NCBI GenBank assembly: GCA_017397895.1
Contig: JAFQHP010000009.1
Location: 124,001 to 188,000, forward strand
DNA from: Clostridia bacterium
Lineage (GTDB): Bacteria; Bacillota; Clostridia; Christensenellales; Aristaeellaceae
Direction of reading: 5' to 3'
DNA: 64,000 nucleotides
The notes under the pieces are model-generated. The model made no database searches and had not been told where the DNA came from. It saw nothing but the letters and a program-made list of their open reading frames with translations. Both the position numbers and the translations under genes were made by a program. This document shows, piece after piece, positions 18,004 through 26,601 of this stretch. Numbering within the stretch: the stretch's first letter is position 1; the number at the start of each line of letters is the position of its first letter.

Positions 18004-19026
18004 ATGAAAGCGGTATGTTTTGGTGAAATCATGCTCCGTCTCAGCCCCGAAGGCTATCTTCGTTTCCCCCAGGCCAACAAGTTTGAAGCCACCTACGGCG
18101 GCGGCGAAGCCAATGTGGCCGTGTCCCTTGCCAACTATGGCAACGATGCCGCTTATGTAACGGCCGTTCCTGCCCACGAAATCGGCCAGAACGCCGTGAA
18201 CGCCCTGCGCCAGTACGGCGTGGACGTAAGCAAAATTCTCCGTCAGGGCCCCCGTCTGGGCATCTACTACTGCGAAAAGGGCGCTTCCCAGCGCGGCAGC
18301 AAAGTGGTGTACGACCGCGCCGGTTCCTCCGTGGCCCTTTCCAAGCGGGAAGATTACGACTGGGAAAAGATCCTGGACGGCGCTACCTGGTTCCACTTCA
18401 CCGGCATCACCCCCGCTCTGGGCGGCGAACTGCCTGAAATCTGCCTGGACGCCCTGAAGGTGTGTAAAGCGAAGGGCATCACCGTTTCCTGCGACCTCAA
18501 CTACCGCGGCAAGCTGTGGACCCGCGAAATGGCCGGCAAAGTCATGGGAGAATTGATGCCCTACGTGAACGTGTGCATCGCCAACGAAGAAGACGCCAAG
18601 GACGTGTTCGGCATCGAAGCCAAGGATACCGATATCAACTCCGGCAAGCTGGATAAGGAAGGCTACGTCTCTGTGGCCCAGCAGCTGAAGGAACGCTTCG
18701 GCTTTGACTATGTGGCCATCACCCTGCGCGGCTCCATCTCCGCTTCCGACAACAACTGGAGCGGCATGCTCTACGACGGCGAAAAGGCTTACTTCGCCAA
18801 GAATTACCTCATCCACATCGTGGACCGTGTGGGCGGCGGCGACAGCTTTGGCGGCGGCCTCATCCATGCCATGAACAAGTGGCCCGGCGACTGCCAGCAG
18901 GCCATCGAATTCGCCGTGGCAGCCTCCTGCCTGAAGCAGACCATCGAAGCCGACTTCAACCTCTGCTCCGAAAAGGAAGTGCTCACCCTGGCCGGCGGCA
19001 ACGCTTCCGGACGCGTACAGCGGTAA
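18004..19026 (+). CDS. PfkB family sugar kinase, probably 2-keto-3-deoxygluconate kinase
   Basis: The 340-residue ribokinase-fold enzyme starts MKAVCFGEIMLRLSPEGYLRF, characteristic of KDG kinases. It has the substrate-binding GGGEANVAVSLA block and the catalytic loop DRVGGGDSFGGGL near residues 275-287, with the base Asp. It would phosphorylate KDG from uronate breakdown. Start 18004 follows AGGAG by 10 nt; the upstream in-frame start at 17950 lacks a ribosome site. Codon choice is strongly biased, suggesting high expression. No other uronate pathway gene is nearby. The alternative is another C6 sugar-acid kinase. Confidence 0.88.
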   Translation: MKAVCFGEIMLRLSPEGYLRFPQANKFEATYGGGEANVAVSLANYGNDAAYVTAVPAHEIGQNAVNALRQYGVDVSKILRQGPRLGIYYCEKGASQRGSKVVYDRAGSSVALSKREDYDWEKILDGATWFHFTGITPALGGELPEICLDALKVCKAKGITVSCDLNYRGKLWTREMAGKVMGELMPYVNVCIANEEDAKDVFGIEAKDTDINSGKLDKEGYVSVAQQLKERFGFDYVAITLRGSISASDNNWSGMLYDGEKAYFAKNYLIHIVDRVGGGDSFGGGLIHAMNKWPGDCQQAIEFAVAASCLKQTIEADFNLCSEKEVLTLAGGNASGRVQR

Positions 19027-19043
19027 CAAAAAGCAAAAAAATT

Positions 19044-19068
19044 GCCCTGTCTTCGGACAGGGCTTTTT
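19044..19068 (+). terminator. intrinsic terminator of the sugar kinase gene
   Basis: GCCCTGTC and GACAGGGC form an 8-bp stem with a TTCG tetraloop, followed by five Ts. It lies 17 nt after the stop codon and just before repeat copy B. Confidence 0.9.
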
Positions 19069-19079
19069 GATTGCGTGGA

Positions 19080-19475
19080 GAGACGGGGCAGGGGCTTACG
19101 CAGCCCCTGTACCCCGGCGGCAGGGAGTTCCTCCCTGCACCCATTCTGCGATGGGGGGATTGTGAGGCACACACACAGCTTCCGCACGAAGCGCAAAGAA
19201 CGAAATGCACCCACGGGCCAAAATGAAAACAAAGAGAAATCCGACATGGAAAGTGAACTTTCCAATCGGATTTTTCTTGTTTTCCCCGGATGCCATGGCA
19301 TCCGGCAGGCGGCGGAACGCCGCCCGGCCCGTGGGGAAGGTAGTGCCGTTACCAAGAATTTCTGAGTGTTATCTTTTTGTTGGGAAATGGCTTGGAAGAG
19401 AGGAAAAGAAGCATCCAAAGGTGGGTGCAGGGACAATGTCCCTGCTGGGGGTGGAGGGGGCAAAGCCCCTCCATC
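19080..19475. repeat. structured palindromic repeat, copy B
   Basis: The element fills the gap between the convergent sugar kinase and clpB genes. The outer stem is CCCACGGGCC (19210-19219) with GGCCCGTGGG (19326-19335). Inside are GAAAAC/GTTTTC (19225-19230, 19279-19284) closing a 13-bp stem capped by TGGAAAG/CTTTCCA, then a 9-bp CCGGATGCC hairpin (19286-19305) and a 7-bp GGCGGCG hairpin (19308-19324). The inverted flanking arms at 19085-19143 and 19421-19472 each contain a hairpin of the CAGGG/CCCTG type and one of the GGGGC/GCCCC type. Confidence 0.85.
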
Positions 19476-19483
19476 ATCCCTCG

Positions 19484-22081
19484 TCACCGCACAGAAGCAA
19501 CATATCCATCCACCGCATCGGCATCGATCACGATTTCCTGCCCCGGCAGCACCTGACCGGATACCAGCAGTTTTGCCGCCAGCGTTTCCACCCGGCTTTG
19601 CAGCAGCCGCTTCATGGGCCGTGCGCCATAGACGGGATCATACCCCTGGGCGATCAGCCTTTCTTTGGCCTCATCGGTGAGGTGCAGGGACAATTGCTTG
19701 TCGGCAAGGCGCTTGCGAAGACGCTCCAGCATCAGGTCCATGATGCGTTCCACCTGCTCCTTCTGCAGGGGGGTGAACAGCAGGGTATCGTCAATGCGGT
19801 TCAAAAACTCCGGCCGGAAATGGCTCTTGATGAGGGCTTGTACGTTCTGCTTTACATTTTCAGACAGTACACCGTTTTCATCAATGCCCTCCAGAATCTG
19901 CAAGGAGCCCAGGTTGCTGGTCATGATGAGGATGGTGTTGGTGAAGTCCACCGTTCTGCCCTGGCTGTCGGTCACACGGCCGTCATCCAGGATCTGCAAA
20001 AGGATGTTGAACACATCCGGATGGGCCTTTTCCATTTCGTCAAAGAGCACCACGGCATAGGGCTGGCGACGGACGGCTTCGGTCAGTTGTCCCCCTTCCT
20101 CATAGCCCACATAGCCGGGAGGTGCTCCGATGAGCCGGGAAACGGAGAATTTCTCCATGTACTCCGTCATGTCGATGCGGATGATGTTCTTTTCATCGTC
20201 AAAGAGGGCTTCGGCCAGGGCCTTGGCCAGCTCCGTTTTACCCACACCGGTGGGACCCAGGAACAGGAAGGAGCCGATAGGCCTGTGCTCATCCGCAATG
20301 CCGGCACGGCTACGCAGGATGGCTTCGGAAACGGCGGTCACCGCTTCGTTCTGGCCGATCACCCGGTTGTGCAGCACGTCCGCCAGGCGCAGCAGTTTTT
20401 CCCTTTCCCCTTCCACCAGCTTGCTCACCGGAATGCCCGTCCACTTGGAAACGATTTTTGCAATCTCGTCTTCCGTTACCCGGTCACGAAGCAAAGTGGC
20501 GTCTTCAGAAGGGGCCTTTTCCGCTTCTTCCAGTTCGGCCTTCAGCCGGGGCAGCTTGCCGTATTTCAGTTCCGCTGCCTTGTTCAGGTCGTATTTGCGT
20601 TCCGCCTGTTCAATTTCGGCGTTCACCTGCTCTATCTCTTCCCGCAGGCGCTGCACTTTTCCGATATCGCTCTTTTCATTTTCCCATTTCGCCTGCATAG
20701 ACTGGAACCGATCCCGCATATCGGAAAGCTCCTTGCGCAGGGTTTCAAGCCTGGATTGGCTGAGGGGATCCGTTTCCTTCTGCAGCGCCGCTTCTTCAAT
20801 TTCGTGCTGCATGATGCGGCGGCGGATATCATCCAGCTCTACCGGCATGGAATCCATTTCCGTGCGGATCATGGCGCAGGCTTCGTCGATCAGGTCAATG
20901 GCCTTGTCGGGCAGGAAACGGTCGGTAATGTAGCGATTGGACAGGGTGGCGGCGGCAATGATGGCCGCATCCTGAATCTTCACACCATGAAATACTTCGT
21001 ACCTCTCCTTCAGCCCACGCAGGATGGAAATGGTATCCTCCACCGTGGGTTCTGTCACCAATACCGGCTGGAAACGGCGCTCCAGGGCGGCGTCCTTTTC
21101 CACATATTTGCGGTATTCGTCCAGGGTGGTGGCGCCGATGCAGTGCAATTCGCCCCGGGCAAGCATGGGTTTCAAAAGGTTGCCGGCATCCATGGCGCCG
21201 TCGGTTTTTCCGGCGCCCACAATGGTGTGCAGTTCGTCAATAAACAGGATGATGCGGCCTTCGCTTTTTTTGATTTCCGCCAGCACCGCCTTCAGCCGCT
21301 CTTCAAATTCACCCCGGAATTTTGCCCCGGCAATCAGTGCACCCATGTCCAGGGAAAAGACGGACCTGTCCTTCAAAGAATCCGGCACGTCCCGCCTTAC
21401 AATGCGCAGGGCCAGCCCTTCCGCAATGGCGGTTTTGCCAACGCCCGGCTCACCGATGAGCACCGGATTGTTTTTCGTTTTGCGGGATAGAATGCGGATC
21501 ACATCCCGGATTTCGCTGTCCCGGCCGATGACGGGGTCCAGCTTCCCTTTTCTTGCCAGTTCCACAAGATCGGTACCGTATTTGGCCAGGGCGTCGTAGG
21601 TTTCTTCCGGGTTTTCGCCGGTCACCCTGGCAGAGCCCCGCACGGAAGACAGGGCGGAAAGAAAACCCTGTTCACCCAGGCCCACCGTATCAAAGAGCGC
21701 TTTCACGTCCCTGTCCCCTTCCGCCATCAGGCCCAGGAACAAATGCTCCACCGATACATATTCATCCTTCATCTGCCCGGCCCGGTCAAGGGCTGTGTTC
21801 ATAACTTTATCCAGCTGGGCACTGATATACACCTTGCCCTCTTCCCGGCTGTTCAATTGCACCCGGGGCAGCTTTTGCAAAATACGCTCTGCACCCTGCT
21901 GCAACTGTGACAGACTGACACCGCATTTTTGCAAAAGCCTGGGGATCAGCCCTTCTTTCTGGTTCAAAAGGGCATGCAACAGATGGACCGCCTCCAGCTG
22001 CTGATGGCCCCATTCCTGGGCCACACGCTGCGCAGCCTGAATGGCCTCCAGGGATTTTTGCGTGTATTGATTGCCGTTCAT
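19484..22081 (-). CDS. clpB: ATP-dependent chaperone ClpB
   Basis: ClpB disaggregates proteins together with DnaK. The 865-residue protein has the N-domain, first AAA+ module with [15 protein letters not shown], a coiled-coil middle domain (about 400-520) and the second AAA+ module with [16 protein letters not shown], Walker [11 protein letters not shown] and [12 protein letters not shown]. The middle domain separates it from ClpA and ClpC. Start 22081 is preferred to 22090 because AAGGA is 8 nt away, whereas it abuts the earlier ATG. It has its own promoter with a CtsR-type operator. Confidence 0.97.
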   Translation of the reverse strand: MNGNQYTQKSLEAIQAAQRVAQEWGHQQLEAVHLLHALLNQKEGLIPRLLQKCGVSLSQLQQGAERILQKLPRVQLNSREEGKVYISAQLDKVMNTALDRAGQMKDEYVSVEHLFLGLMAEGDRDVKALFDTVGLGEQGFLSALSSVRGSARVTGENPEETYDALAKYGTDLVELARKGKLDPVIGRDSEIRDVIRILSRKTKNNPVLIGEPGVGKTAIAEGLALRIVRRDVPDSLKDRSVFSLDMGALIAGAKFRGEFEERLKAVLAEIKKSEGRIILFIDELHTIVGAGKTDGAMDAGNLLKPMLARGELHCIGATTLDEYRKYVEKDAALERRFQPVLVTEPTVEDTISILRGLKERYEVFHGVKIQDAAIIAAATLSNRYITDRFLPDKAIDLIDEACAMIRTEMDSMPVELDDIRRRIMQHEIEEAALQKETDPLSQSRLETLRKELSDMRDRFQSMQAKWENEKSDIGKVQRLREEIEQVNAEIEQAERKYDLNKAAELKYGKLPRLKAELEEAEKAPSEDATLLRDRVTEDEIAKIVSKWTGIPVSKLVEGEREKLLRLADVLHNRVIGQNEAVTAVSEAILRSRAGIADEHRPIGSFLFLGPTGVGKTELAKALAEALFDDEKNIIRIDMTEYMEKFSVSRLIGAPPGYVGYEEGGQLTEAVRRQPYAVVLFDEMEKAHPDVFNILLQILDDGRVTDSQGRTVDFTNTILIMTSNLGSLQILEGIDENGVLSENVKQNVQALIKSHFRPEFLNRIDDTLLFTPLQKEQVERIMDLMLERLRKRLADKQLSLHLTDEAKERLIAQGYDPVYGARPMKRLLQSRVETLAAKLLVSGQVLPGQEIVIDADAVDGYVASVR

Positions 22082-22129
22082 ATCGCACATCCTTCTTTCA
22101 TTTACATACTTCGTCGGAATGTCAAATAA

Positions 22130-22146
22130 TCTGACTTTCTTTGACC
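22130..22146 (-). promoter_or_regulatory. CtsR-type heat-shock operator of clpB
   Basis: On the minus strand GGTCAAA-GAA-AGTCAGA matches the tandem heptad consensus of CtsR (RGTCAAA-NAN-RGTCAAA) at all but one position. It starts 10 nt after the -10 box, over the expected transcription start, a typical repressing position. No ctsR gene is in the window. Confidence 0.7.
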
Positions 22147-22156
22147 TTCCGGATTT

Positions 22157-22184
22157 ATTCTACCACTTTCTCCCCTTTTGTCAA
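22157..22184 (-). promoter_or_regulatory. sigma-A type promoter of clpB
   Basis: A perfect TTGACA and a TAGAAT box are separated by 16 nt on the minus strand, directly upstream of the CtsR-like operator. A second TTGACA further downstream has no convincing -10 partner. Confidence 0.7.
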
Positions 22185-22248
22185 GGGTTTATGCAGAAAA
22201 AGTTACAGGAAACAAAAATTTTTACTAAAAAAGTCGTACGAAAAATGA

Positions 22249-22277
22249 TTGTATTCAGGCAGAAAATATGTTATGCT
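22249..22277 (+). promoter_or_regulatory. promoter of the HAD hydrolase gene
   Basis: TTGTAT and TATGCT are spaced by 17 nt. The -10 box ends 22 nt before the ATG of the HAD gene. Confidence 0.5.
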
Positions 22278-22299
22278 ATAAAAGCGGAGGCATATCACC

Positions 22300-22887
22300 A
22301 TGGATGAAAGATTATTGAACGCAAAGGTTATCATTTTCGACATCGGAAACGTACTGCTCAGCTTCGATGTGGAGAAGGTGTGCAGATTGCTGCCGGAAGA
22401 TATCCGCAGCGATGTGCAGCACGCCATGTTCCATGAAAAGGATGGCAGCTGCCTTTGGGCCCAGCTGGACCTGGGCGCACGCCCCAATGAGGATATCGTC
22501 CGGGATATAGCTGAAGCTTCCGGCCATCCCGGCTGCGAAAAGCACATCCATTCCCTGCTGGAAGATTTTCCGAAAACCATGGAAATGCTGCCCCTTTCCC
22601 ATCTGATTCCTGAATTGAAAAAGATGGGAAAGCGTATCTTCGCCCTCACCAATTACCCCGAGCCCTCCCTCACCCGCACTGTGGAGCGTTTTCCCTTCTT
22701 TGCACTGATGGACGGCATGGTGGTATCCTCCAGGGAAAAAACGGTGAAACCGGAAGAAAAAATCTACCGCCTGCTGATGAATCGCTATGATATCCGGCCC
22801 GAGGAGGCCCTCTTCATCGATGACCGCCCGGAAAATATACAGGCAGCAGAAAAGCTTGGCATCACCGGCTGGCACTATACCGGCTGA
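22300..22887 (+). CDS. HAD superfamily hydrolase (YihX-like)
   Basis: The 195-residue protein is a HAD phosphatase with a small cap. Motif I is IFDIGNVLL with nucleophile Asp14; the second acid of the DxD pair is Gly here, as is common in the DxGNV subgroup. Motif II is FALTNY, motif III the Lys of EKTVKPEEKIY, and motif IV is FIDDRPEN. The YihX subgroup includes sugar phosphatases. GGAGG lies 9 nt before the ATG. It stands alone between clpB and the peptidoglycan-binding lipoprotein. Confidence 0.88.
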   Translation: MDERLLNAKVIIFDIGNVLLSFDVEKVCRLLPEDIRSDVQHAMFHEKDGSCLWAQLDLGARPNEDIVRDIAEASGHPGCEKHIHSLLEDFPKTMEMLPLSHLIPELKKMGKRIFALTNYPEPSLTRTVERFPFFALMDGMVVSSREKTVKPEEKIYRLLMNRYDIRPEEALFIDDRPENIQAAEKLGITGWHYTG

Positions 22888-22997
22888 TGAAATTTTTTCC
22901 ATGCTTCCGGGAACAAACCCACCCCCTTTTTCGTCAATATAATGAAAGCGTAATCAACAGGCCTCAGGCCGAATGTATTTGGAAGGAAGGATGACCC

Positions 22998-24698
22998 ATG
23001 AACAATCGCCGTGCGGTAAAATGGATGCTGGCTGTAATGCTGATGGTGCTGCCGCTGATTTTGACCGGCTGTTATGTAACGCCGGATATCCAGACGGGCA
23101 ACAACGGCAATACCGGCATTGGTGATTTCCCCACCTTTGCCCCCGCCACTACCCAGCCGCCCCAGATTCCCACCACCGCCCCCGCTACCAATGCGCCCTC
23201 CGGCAGCATCGTCCTGCCCGGGGTCAGCACCACGCCCGGCGGCAATAGCGGCGTAATTACCCTTCCCACCGATAACGGCGGCAATACGGGCTGGAACCCC
23301 ATCGTGATGCCCACCGTGCCCACCGGCACCCAGGTGACCATCACCACCCCGCCCTTCACCCCCGAACCCACCGCCGCTGCTTCCGGCCCCCTGAAGCTGG
23401 GCAGTCAGGGCGATGCCGTGCGTGAAGTGCAGCGCAAGCTGAAAACCCTGGGCTTTTACGCCGGGCAGGCGGACGGCGATTTCGGCCCCGGCACGGAAGC
23501 TGCCGTGAAGGCATTCCAGGAGCAGTATAAGCTCACTGCCGACGGCGTTGTGGGCTCCGATACCCTCACCCGCCTCACCTCCGCCAACGCCACCAAGCGG
23601 CCTGACGTTACTACCACCCCCGCCACCTCTTCCCTGAAGCTGGGCGCCACCGGCGACGATGTACGCGAAGTGCAGCGGAAGCTGAAGTCCCTGGGCTTTT
23701 ATAACGGCTCCGTGGACGGCGACTATGGCGAAGGCACTGAAAACGCCGTGAAGGCCTTCCAGAAGCAGTACGGCCTCACCGCCGACGGCAAGGCCGGCGC
23801 CCAGACGCTGAACGCCCTGCGCAATGCCCGGGCCACTGCCAAGCCTGCCAACAAGCCCGCCACTGCCGTTCCCACCTATAACGAAAACACCTACCTGCGC
23901 AAAGGCAATTCCTCTTCCGACGTGCGGAAGATGCAGGAGCGCCTTATTGACCTGGGTTACCTCAGCGGCAAGGCCACCGGCACCTTCGATGACGCCACCG
24001 AAGCCGCCGTTACCGCCTTCCAGAAGCGCAACTGCTCCTATTCCGACGGTGTGGCCGGTCCTTTGACCCTGAAGGAGCTTTACTCCTCCTCCGCCAAGGG
24101 CACCTCCACCGCTGTTGCCGTCATCGGCACCACCCTGCAGGAAGGCAGTGAGGGGGCAGATGTGCGCTCCATGCAAACCAAGCTCAAGTCCCTGGGCTAT
24201 TACACCGGCACCGTGGACGGCAGCTACGGCGAAGGCACCAAGAACGCCGTGAAGGCCTTCCAGAAGGCAAACGGCCTCACTGCCGACGGCAAGGCCGGTT
24301 CTGCCACGCTGAACCTGCTCTACTCCGGCAAAGCCAAGTCCGCCTCCCAGGCCCGCGTGACGGCCACCCCCAGGCCCACCCCCACCCGTAAGCCCACCGC
24401 TACCCCCTACCGCACCGCCACCCCTCTGCCCGCCGGCACCTGGGTGAAGGTGACCAAGGCTCCCAACACCAAGTATGTCACCCTGCGTCAGGGTAACTAC
24501 GGCAGCCTGGTGGAGGATCTGCAGCAGGAGCTGAAGGATCAGGGCTTCTACACCGGCACCGTGGACGGCTATTACGGCACCGGCACCGTAGAAGCGGTGA
24601 AGGCCTTCCAGCGCCGCTACGGCCTGAATGTGGACGGCGTGGCCGGCGCAGCCACCCAGCGTTACCTCTATGAAGGTGCGTTCCCCGAAGGCGCCTGA
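22998..24698 (+). CDS. lipoprotein with five peptidoglycan-binding repeats
   Basis: The 566-residue protein begins with a lipoprotein signal peptide (lipobox LTGC, Cys25) and a Gly/Pro/Thr-rich linker to about residue 130. Five PG_binding_1 domains follow at roughly 132-192, 212-272, 296-358, 378-438 and 489-552, each with the D-V-R-E-V-Q ... LG-[FY]-Y ... AVKAFQ ... DG-x-x-G pattern. Pro/Thr linkers rich in A-T-P repeats separate them. There is no catalytic domain, so it is probably a wall-anchoring or scaffold protein. The repeats are very similar, pointing to internal duplication. A TATAAT at 22938-22943 may be its -10 box. Confidence 0.92.
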   Translation: MNNRRAVKWMLAVMLMVLPLILTGCYVTPDIQTGNNGNTGIGDFPTFAPATTQPPQIPTTAPATNAPSGSIVLPGVSTTPGGNSGVITLPTDNGGNTGWNPIVMPTVPTGTQVTITTPPFTPEPTAAASGPLKLGSQGDAVREVQRKLKTLGFYAGQADGDFGPGTEAAVKAFQEQYKLTADGVVGSDTLTRLTSANATKRPDVTTTPATSSLKLGATGDDVREVQRKLKSLGFYNGSVDGDYGEGTENAVKAFQKQYGLTADGKAGAQTLNALRNARATAKPANKPATAVPTYNENTYLRKGNSSSDVRKMQERLIDLGYLSGKATGTFDDATEAAVTAFQKRNCSYSDGVAGPLTLKELYSSSAKGTSTAVAVIGTTLQEGSEGADVRSMQTKLKSLGYYTGTVDGSYGEGTKNAVKAFQKANGLTADGKAGSATLNLLYSGKAKSASQARVTATPRPTPTRKPTATPYRTATPLPAGTWVKVTKAPNTKYVTLRQGNYGSLVEDLQQELKDQGFYTGTVDGYYGTGTVEAVKAFQRRYGLNVDGVAGAATQRYLYEGAFPEGA

Positions 24699-24710
24699 TC
24701 GCAACATAAT

Positions 24711-24742
24711 AAAAAAGCAGAGTCGAAAGGCTCTGCTTTTTT
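24711..24742. terminator. bidirectional terminator between lipoprotein gene and murC
   Basis: AGCAGAG and CTCTGCT form a stem flanked by an A-run on the left and a T-run on the right, so it works for both convergent genes. Confidence 0.88.
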
Positions 24743-24756
24743 GATGTGCTTTTGAT

Positions 24757-26145
24757 TTATTTGGTATCGCCATGCAGCTGCATCTGCTCGTTGAGCAGAT
24801 TGATATTGCCGCAGCCCATGGTGAGCACCAGGTCGCCGGGCTGCCAATGCGCCCGCAGGTATTTTTCCGTATCGTTGAATGTGGGGGTATGGACGGCATC
24901 GATGCCGTTTTTCCGCATTCCCTCAATCAGCATTTCGGTGCGGATATCCCCGGGGTCCTTTTCCCGGGCAGCAAAAATATCGGTTACCAGGGTGAAATCC
25001 GCAGCGGCGGTGCAGGTGAGGTAATCGCCAAACAATCCCTTCACCCGGCTGTAGGTGTGGGGCTGCATCACGGCCCAGAGTCTTCCGGGCCTTTGCATCC
25101 TGGCCACATCCAGCGCCGCCTTCATTTCGGTGGGGTTATGGCCGTAATCGTGGTACATTTTCACCCCGTCAATGACGCCCGTCAGTTCAAACCGGCGGTG
25201 CACCCCGGTGAACGCTGTCAGGGCTTTCGCCGCCTCCTCCGCCTCCACCCCGGCACTGCGCACCGCCGCATAGGCGGCCAGGGAATTGAGCACATTGAAT
25301 TTGCCGGGAACGGAAAGGGAAACGAACGCTTCCTTTTCCCCCTTGTACATCACGTCAAACCTTGCGCAGCCGGTATCGGAATAGGACAGATTTTCCGGGT
25401 AATAATCGCAGCCTTCTCCCATGCCGTAGGTGATGGTTTTGCAGGAAAGCTTTTCAAACAGCCCGGGAATCCAGGGGTCCTCCCCCCAGCCGATGGCCAC
25501 GCCGTTTTCCGGAAGCAGGGCCAGGAAATTGCCAAAGGCACGGCAGATATCGTGGATGTCCTTGTAGTAGTCCAGATGATCCTCTTCGATATTCAATACC
25601 ACCGCCGTGGTGGGGCTCATTTCCAGGAAACTGCCGTGGAACTCACAGGCTTCCGCCACAAACACATCCTTGCCCCCCACCCGGCTGCCGCCGCCCAGAG
25701 CATCCAGCCGGCCGCCGATATGGACGGTGGGGTCCTTGCCGCAATCGAGAAGGGCCTGGGCGATCATGGAGGAGGTGGTGGTTTTTCCGTGGGTGCCGCT
25801 GACGCACACCGCATGGGCATGGTTCTGCATCAATTGCCCAAGCAGCACCGACCTTTCCATCTCCGGAATGCCCAGGGCCTTTGCCTGCATCCGCTCCGGA
25901 TTATCGGGCAGGATGGCAGCGGAGAAGATGATCAGGTCCTTCCCCTCCACATTTTCCGCAAAATGGCCCACCGTCACGGGCACGCCCTTTTGCCGCAGCC
26001 GCTCCACCGCATGGGAATTGGCATTGTCGCTGCCGGAGAGGGTATACCCTTCCTTGAGCAGCATTTCGGCCAGGCCGCTCATGCTGCTGCCGCCGATGCC
26101 GATCATGTGAATTTGTTTCCCTTTATAATCACGGATGTGAACCAT
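24757..26145 (-). CDS. murC: UDP-N-acetylmuramate--L-alanine ligase
   Basis: MurC adds L-Ala to UDP-MurNAc in the cytoplasm. The 462-residue protein has the N-terminal UDP-binding loop MIGIGGSSMSGLAEML, the ATP loop SGTHGKTTT near 115-123, EACEFHGSFL, and YHDYGHNPTEMKAAL in the C-terminal domain. All three Mur ligase domains are present. GGAGG is 7 nt before the ATG at 26145 and 4 nt before the neighbouring ATG at 26148; the former is preferred. It has its own promoter and is not in a dcw-type cluster here. Confidence 0.96.
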   Translation of the reverse strand: MVHIRDYKGKQIHMIGIGGSSMSGLAEMLLKEGYTLSGSDNANSHAVERLRQKGVPVTVGHFAENVEGKDLIIFSAAILPDNPERMQAKALGIPEMERSVLLGQLMQNHAHAVCVSGTHGKTTTSSMIAQALLDCGKDPTVHIGGRLDALGGGSRVGGKDVFVAEACEFHGSFLEMSPTTAVVLNIEEDHLDYYKDIHDICRAFGNFLALLPENGVAIGWGEDPWIPGLFEKLSCKTITYGMGEGCDYYPENLSYSDTGCARFDVMYKGEKEAFVSLSVPGKFNVLNSLAAYAAVRSAGVEAEEAAKALTAFTGVHRRFELTGVIDGVKMYHDYGHNPTEMKAALDVARMQRPGRLWAVMQPHTYSRVKGLFGDYLTCTAAADFTLVTDIFAAREKDPGDIRTEMLIEGMRKNGIDAVHTPTFNDTEKYLRAHWQPGDLVLTMGCGNINLLNEQMQLHGDTK

Positions 26146-26177
26146 CATGGCACCTCCAATTTCTTCACTCTTTCCCT

Positions 26178-26206
26178 ATTATACGATGGACGGGCAAAAA
26201 TATCAA
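26178..26206 (-). promoter_or_regulatory. sigma-A type promoter of murC
   Basis: TTGATA and TATAAT are spaced by 17 nt on the minus strand, 32 nt before the murC start. Confidence 0.75.
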
Positions 26207-26246
26207 TCCTTTCCTTTTACGTCATCTTTCCCCTTTTTATCCGTGC

Positions 26247-26275
26247 TTGTATTTTTGTCATAATTAGGGTATAAT
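26247..26275 (+). promoter_or_regulatory. sigma-A type promoter of the DUF1292-uvrC run
   Basis: TTGTAT and TATAAT are spaced by 17 nt; the -10 box ends 41 nt before the first gene. Confidence 0.75.
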
Positions 26276-26316
26276 TTGTATGGGCAAACAATCATGAATA
26301 ATAAGGAGAGATTGCC

Positions 26317-26598
26317 ATGTGTAACAACGAAGAAATGGACATCATTGAACTGGAAAGTGCGGACGGCGAAGTGCTCAAGCTCCGCGTGGACCGCTACTTC
26401 TTCTATAACGGCGAAGAATATGTGCTGCTGACGGATGACTGCGGCGATGTGAAGCCTGAAGAAGTGTCCCATTATGTGATGAAGGTGCAGCCCCTGGAAG
26501 ACGAGGACGGCGAAGAAATGGAAGAATTCGTCCCCGTGGAAGATGAACTGATGGATCAGTTGATCCATGTGGTGGAATCCACCTTCGGCGACGAATAA
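26317..26598 (+). CDS. DUF1292 family protein
   Basis: This 93-residue acidic protein (opening MCNNEEMDIIELESADGE, later FFYNGEEYVLLTDD) matches the pattern of DUF1292 proteins such as YrzB, small conserved Bacillota proteins of unknown function often found near alaS, yrrK or mltG. Here it is the first gene before uvrC, with a 3-nt gap, so the two are probably co-translated. There is no signal peptide or membrane segment. Confidence 0.82.
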   Translation: MCNNEEMDIIELESADGEVLKLRVDRYFFYNGEEYVLLTDDCGDVKPEEVSHYVMKVQPLEDEDGEEMEEFVPVEDELMDQLIHVVESTFGDE

Positions 26599-26601
26599 TT
26601 C

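Noticed and set aside
17842..19029. N-terminal extension of the YlbJ-like frame through the sugar kinase gene
   Set aside because: The extension is antisense to the kinase; a good ribosome site and a hydrophobic start define the true beginning at 17841.
19205..21490. Plus-strand frame of 761 codons across repeat copy B and clpB
   Set aside because: Antisense of clpB fused to the repeat; no support as a gene.
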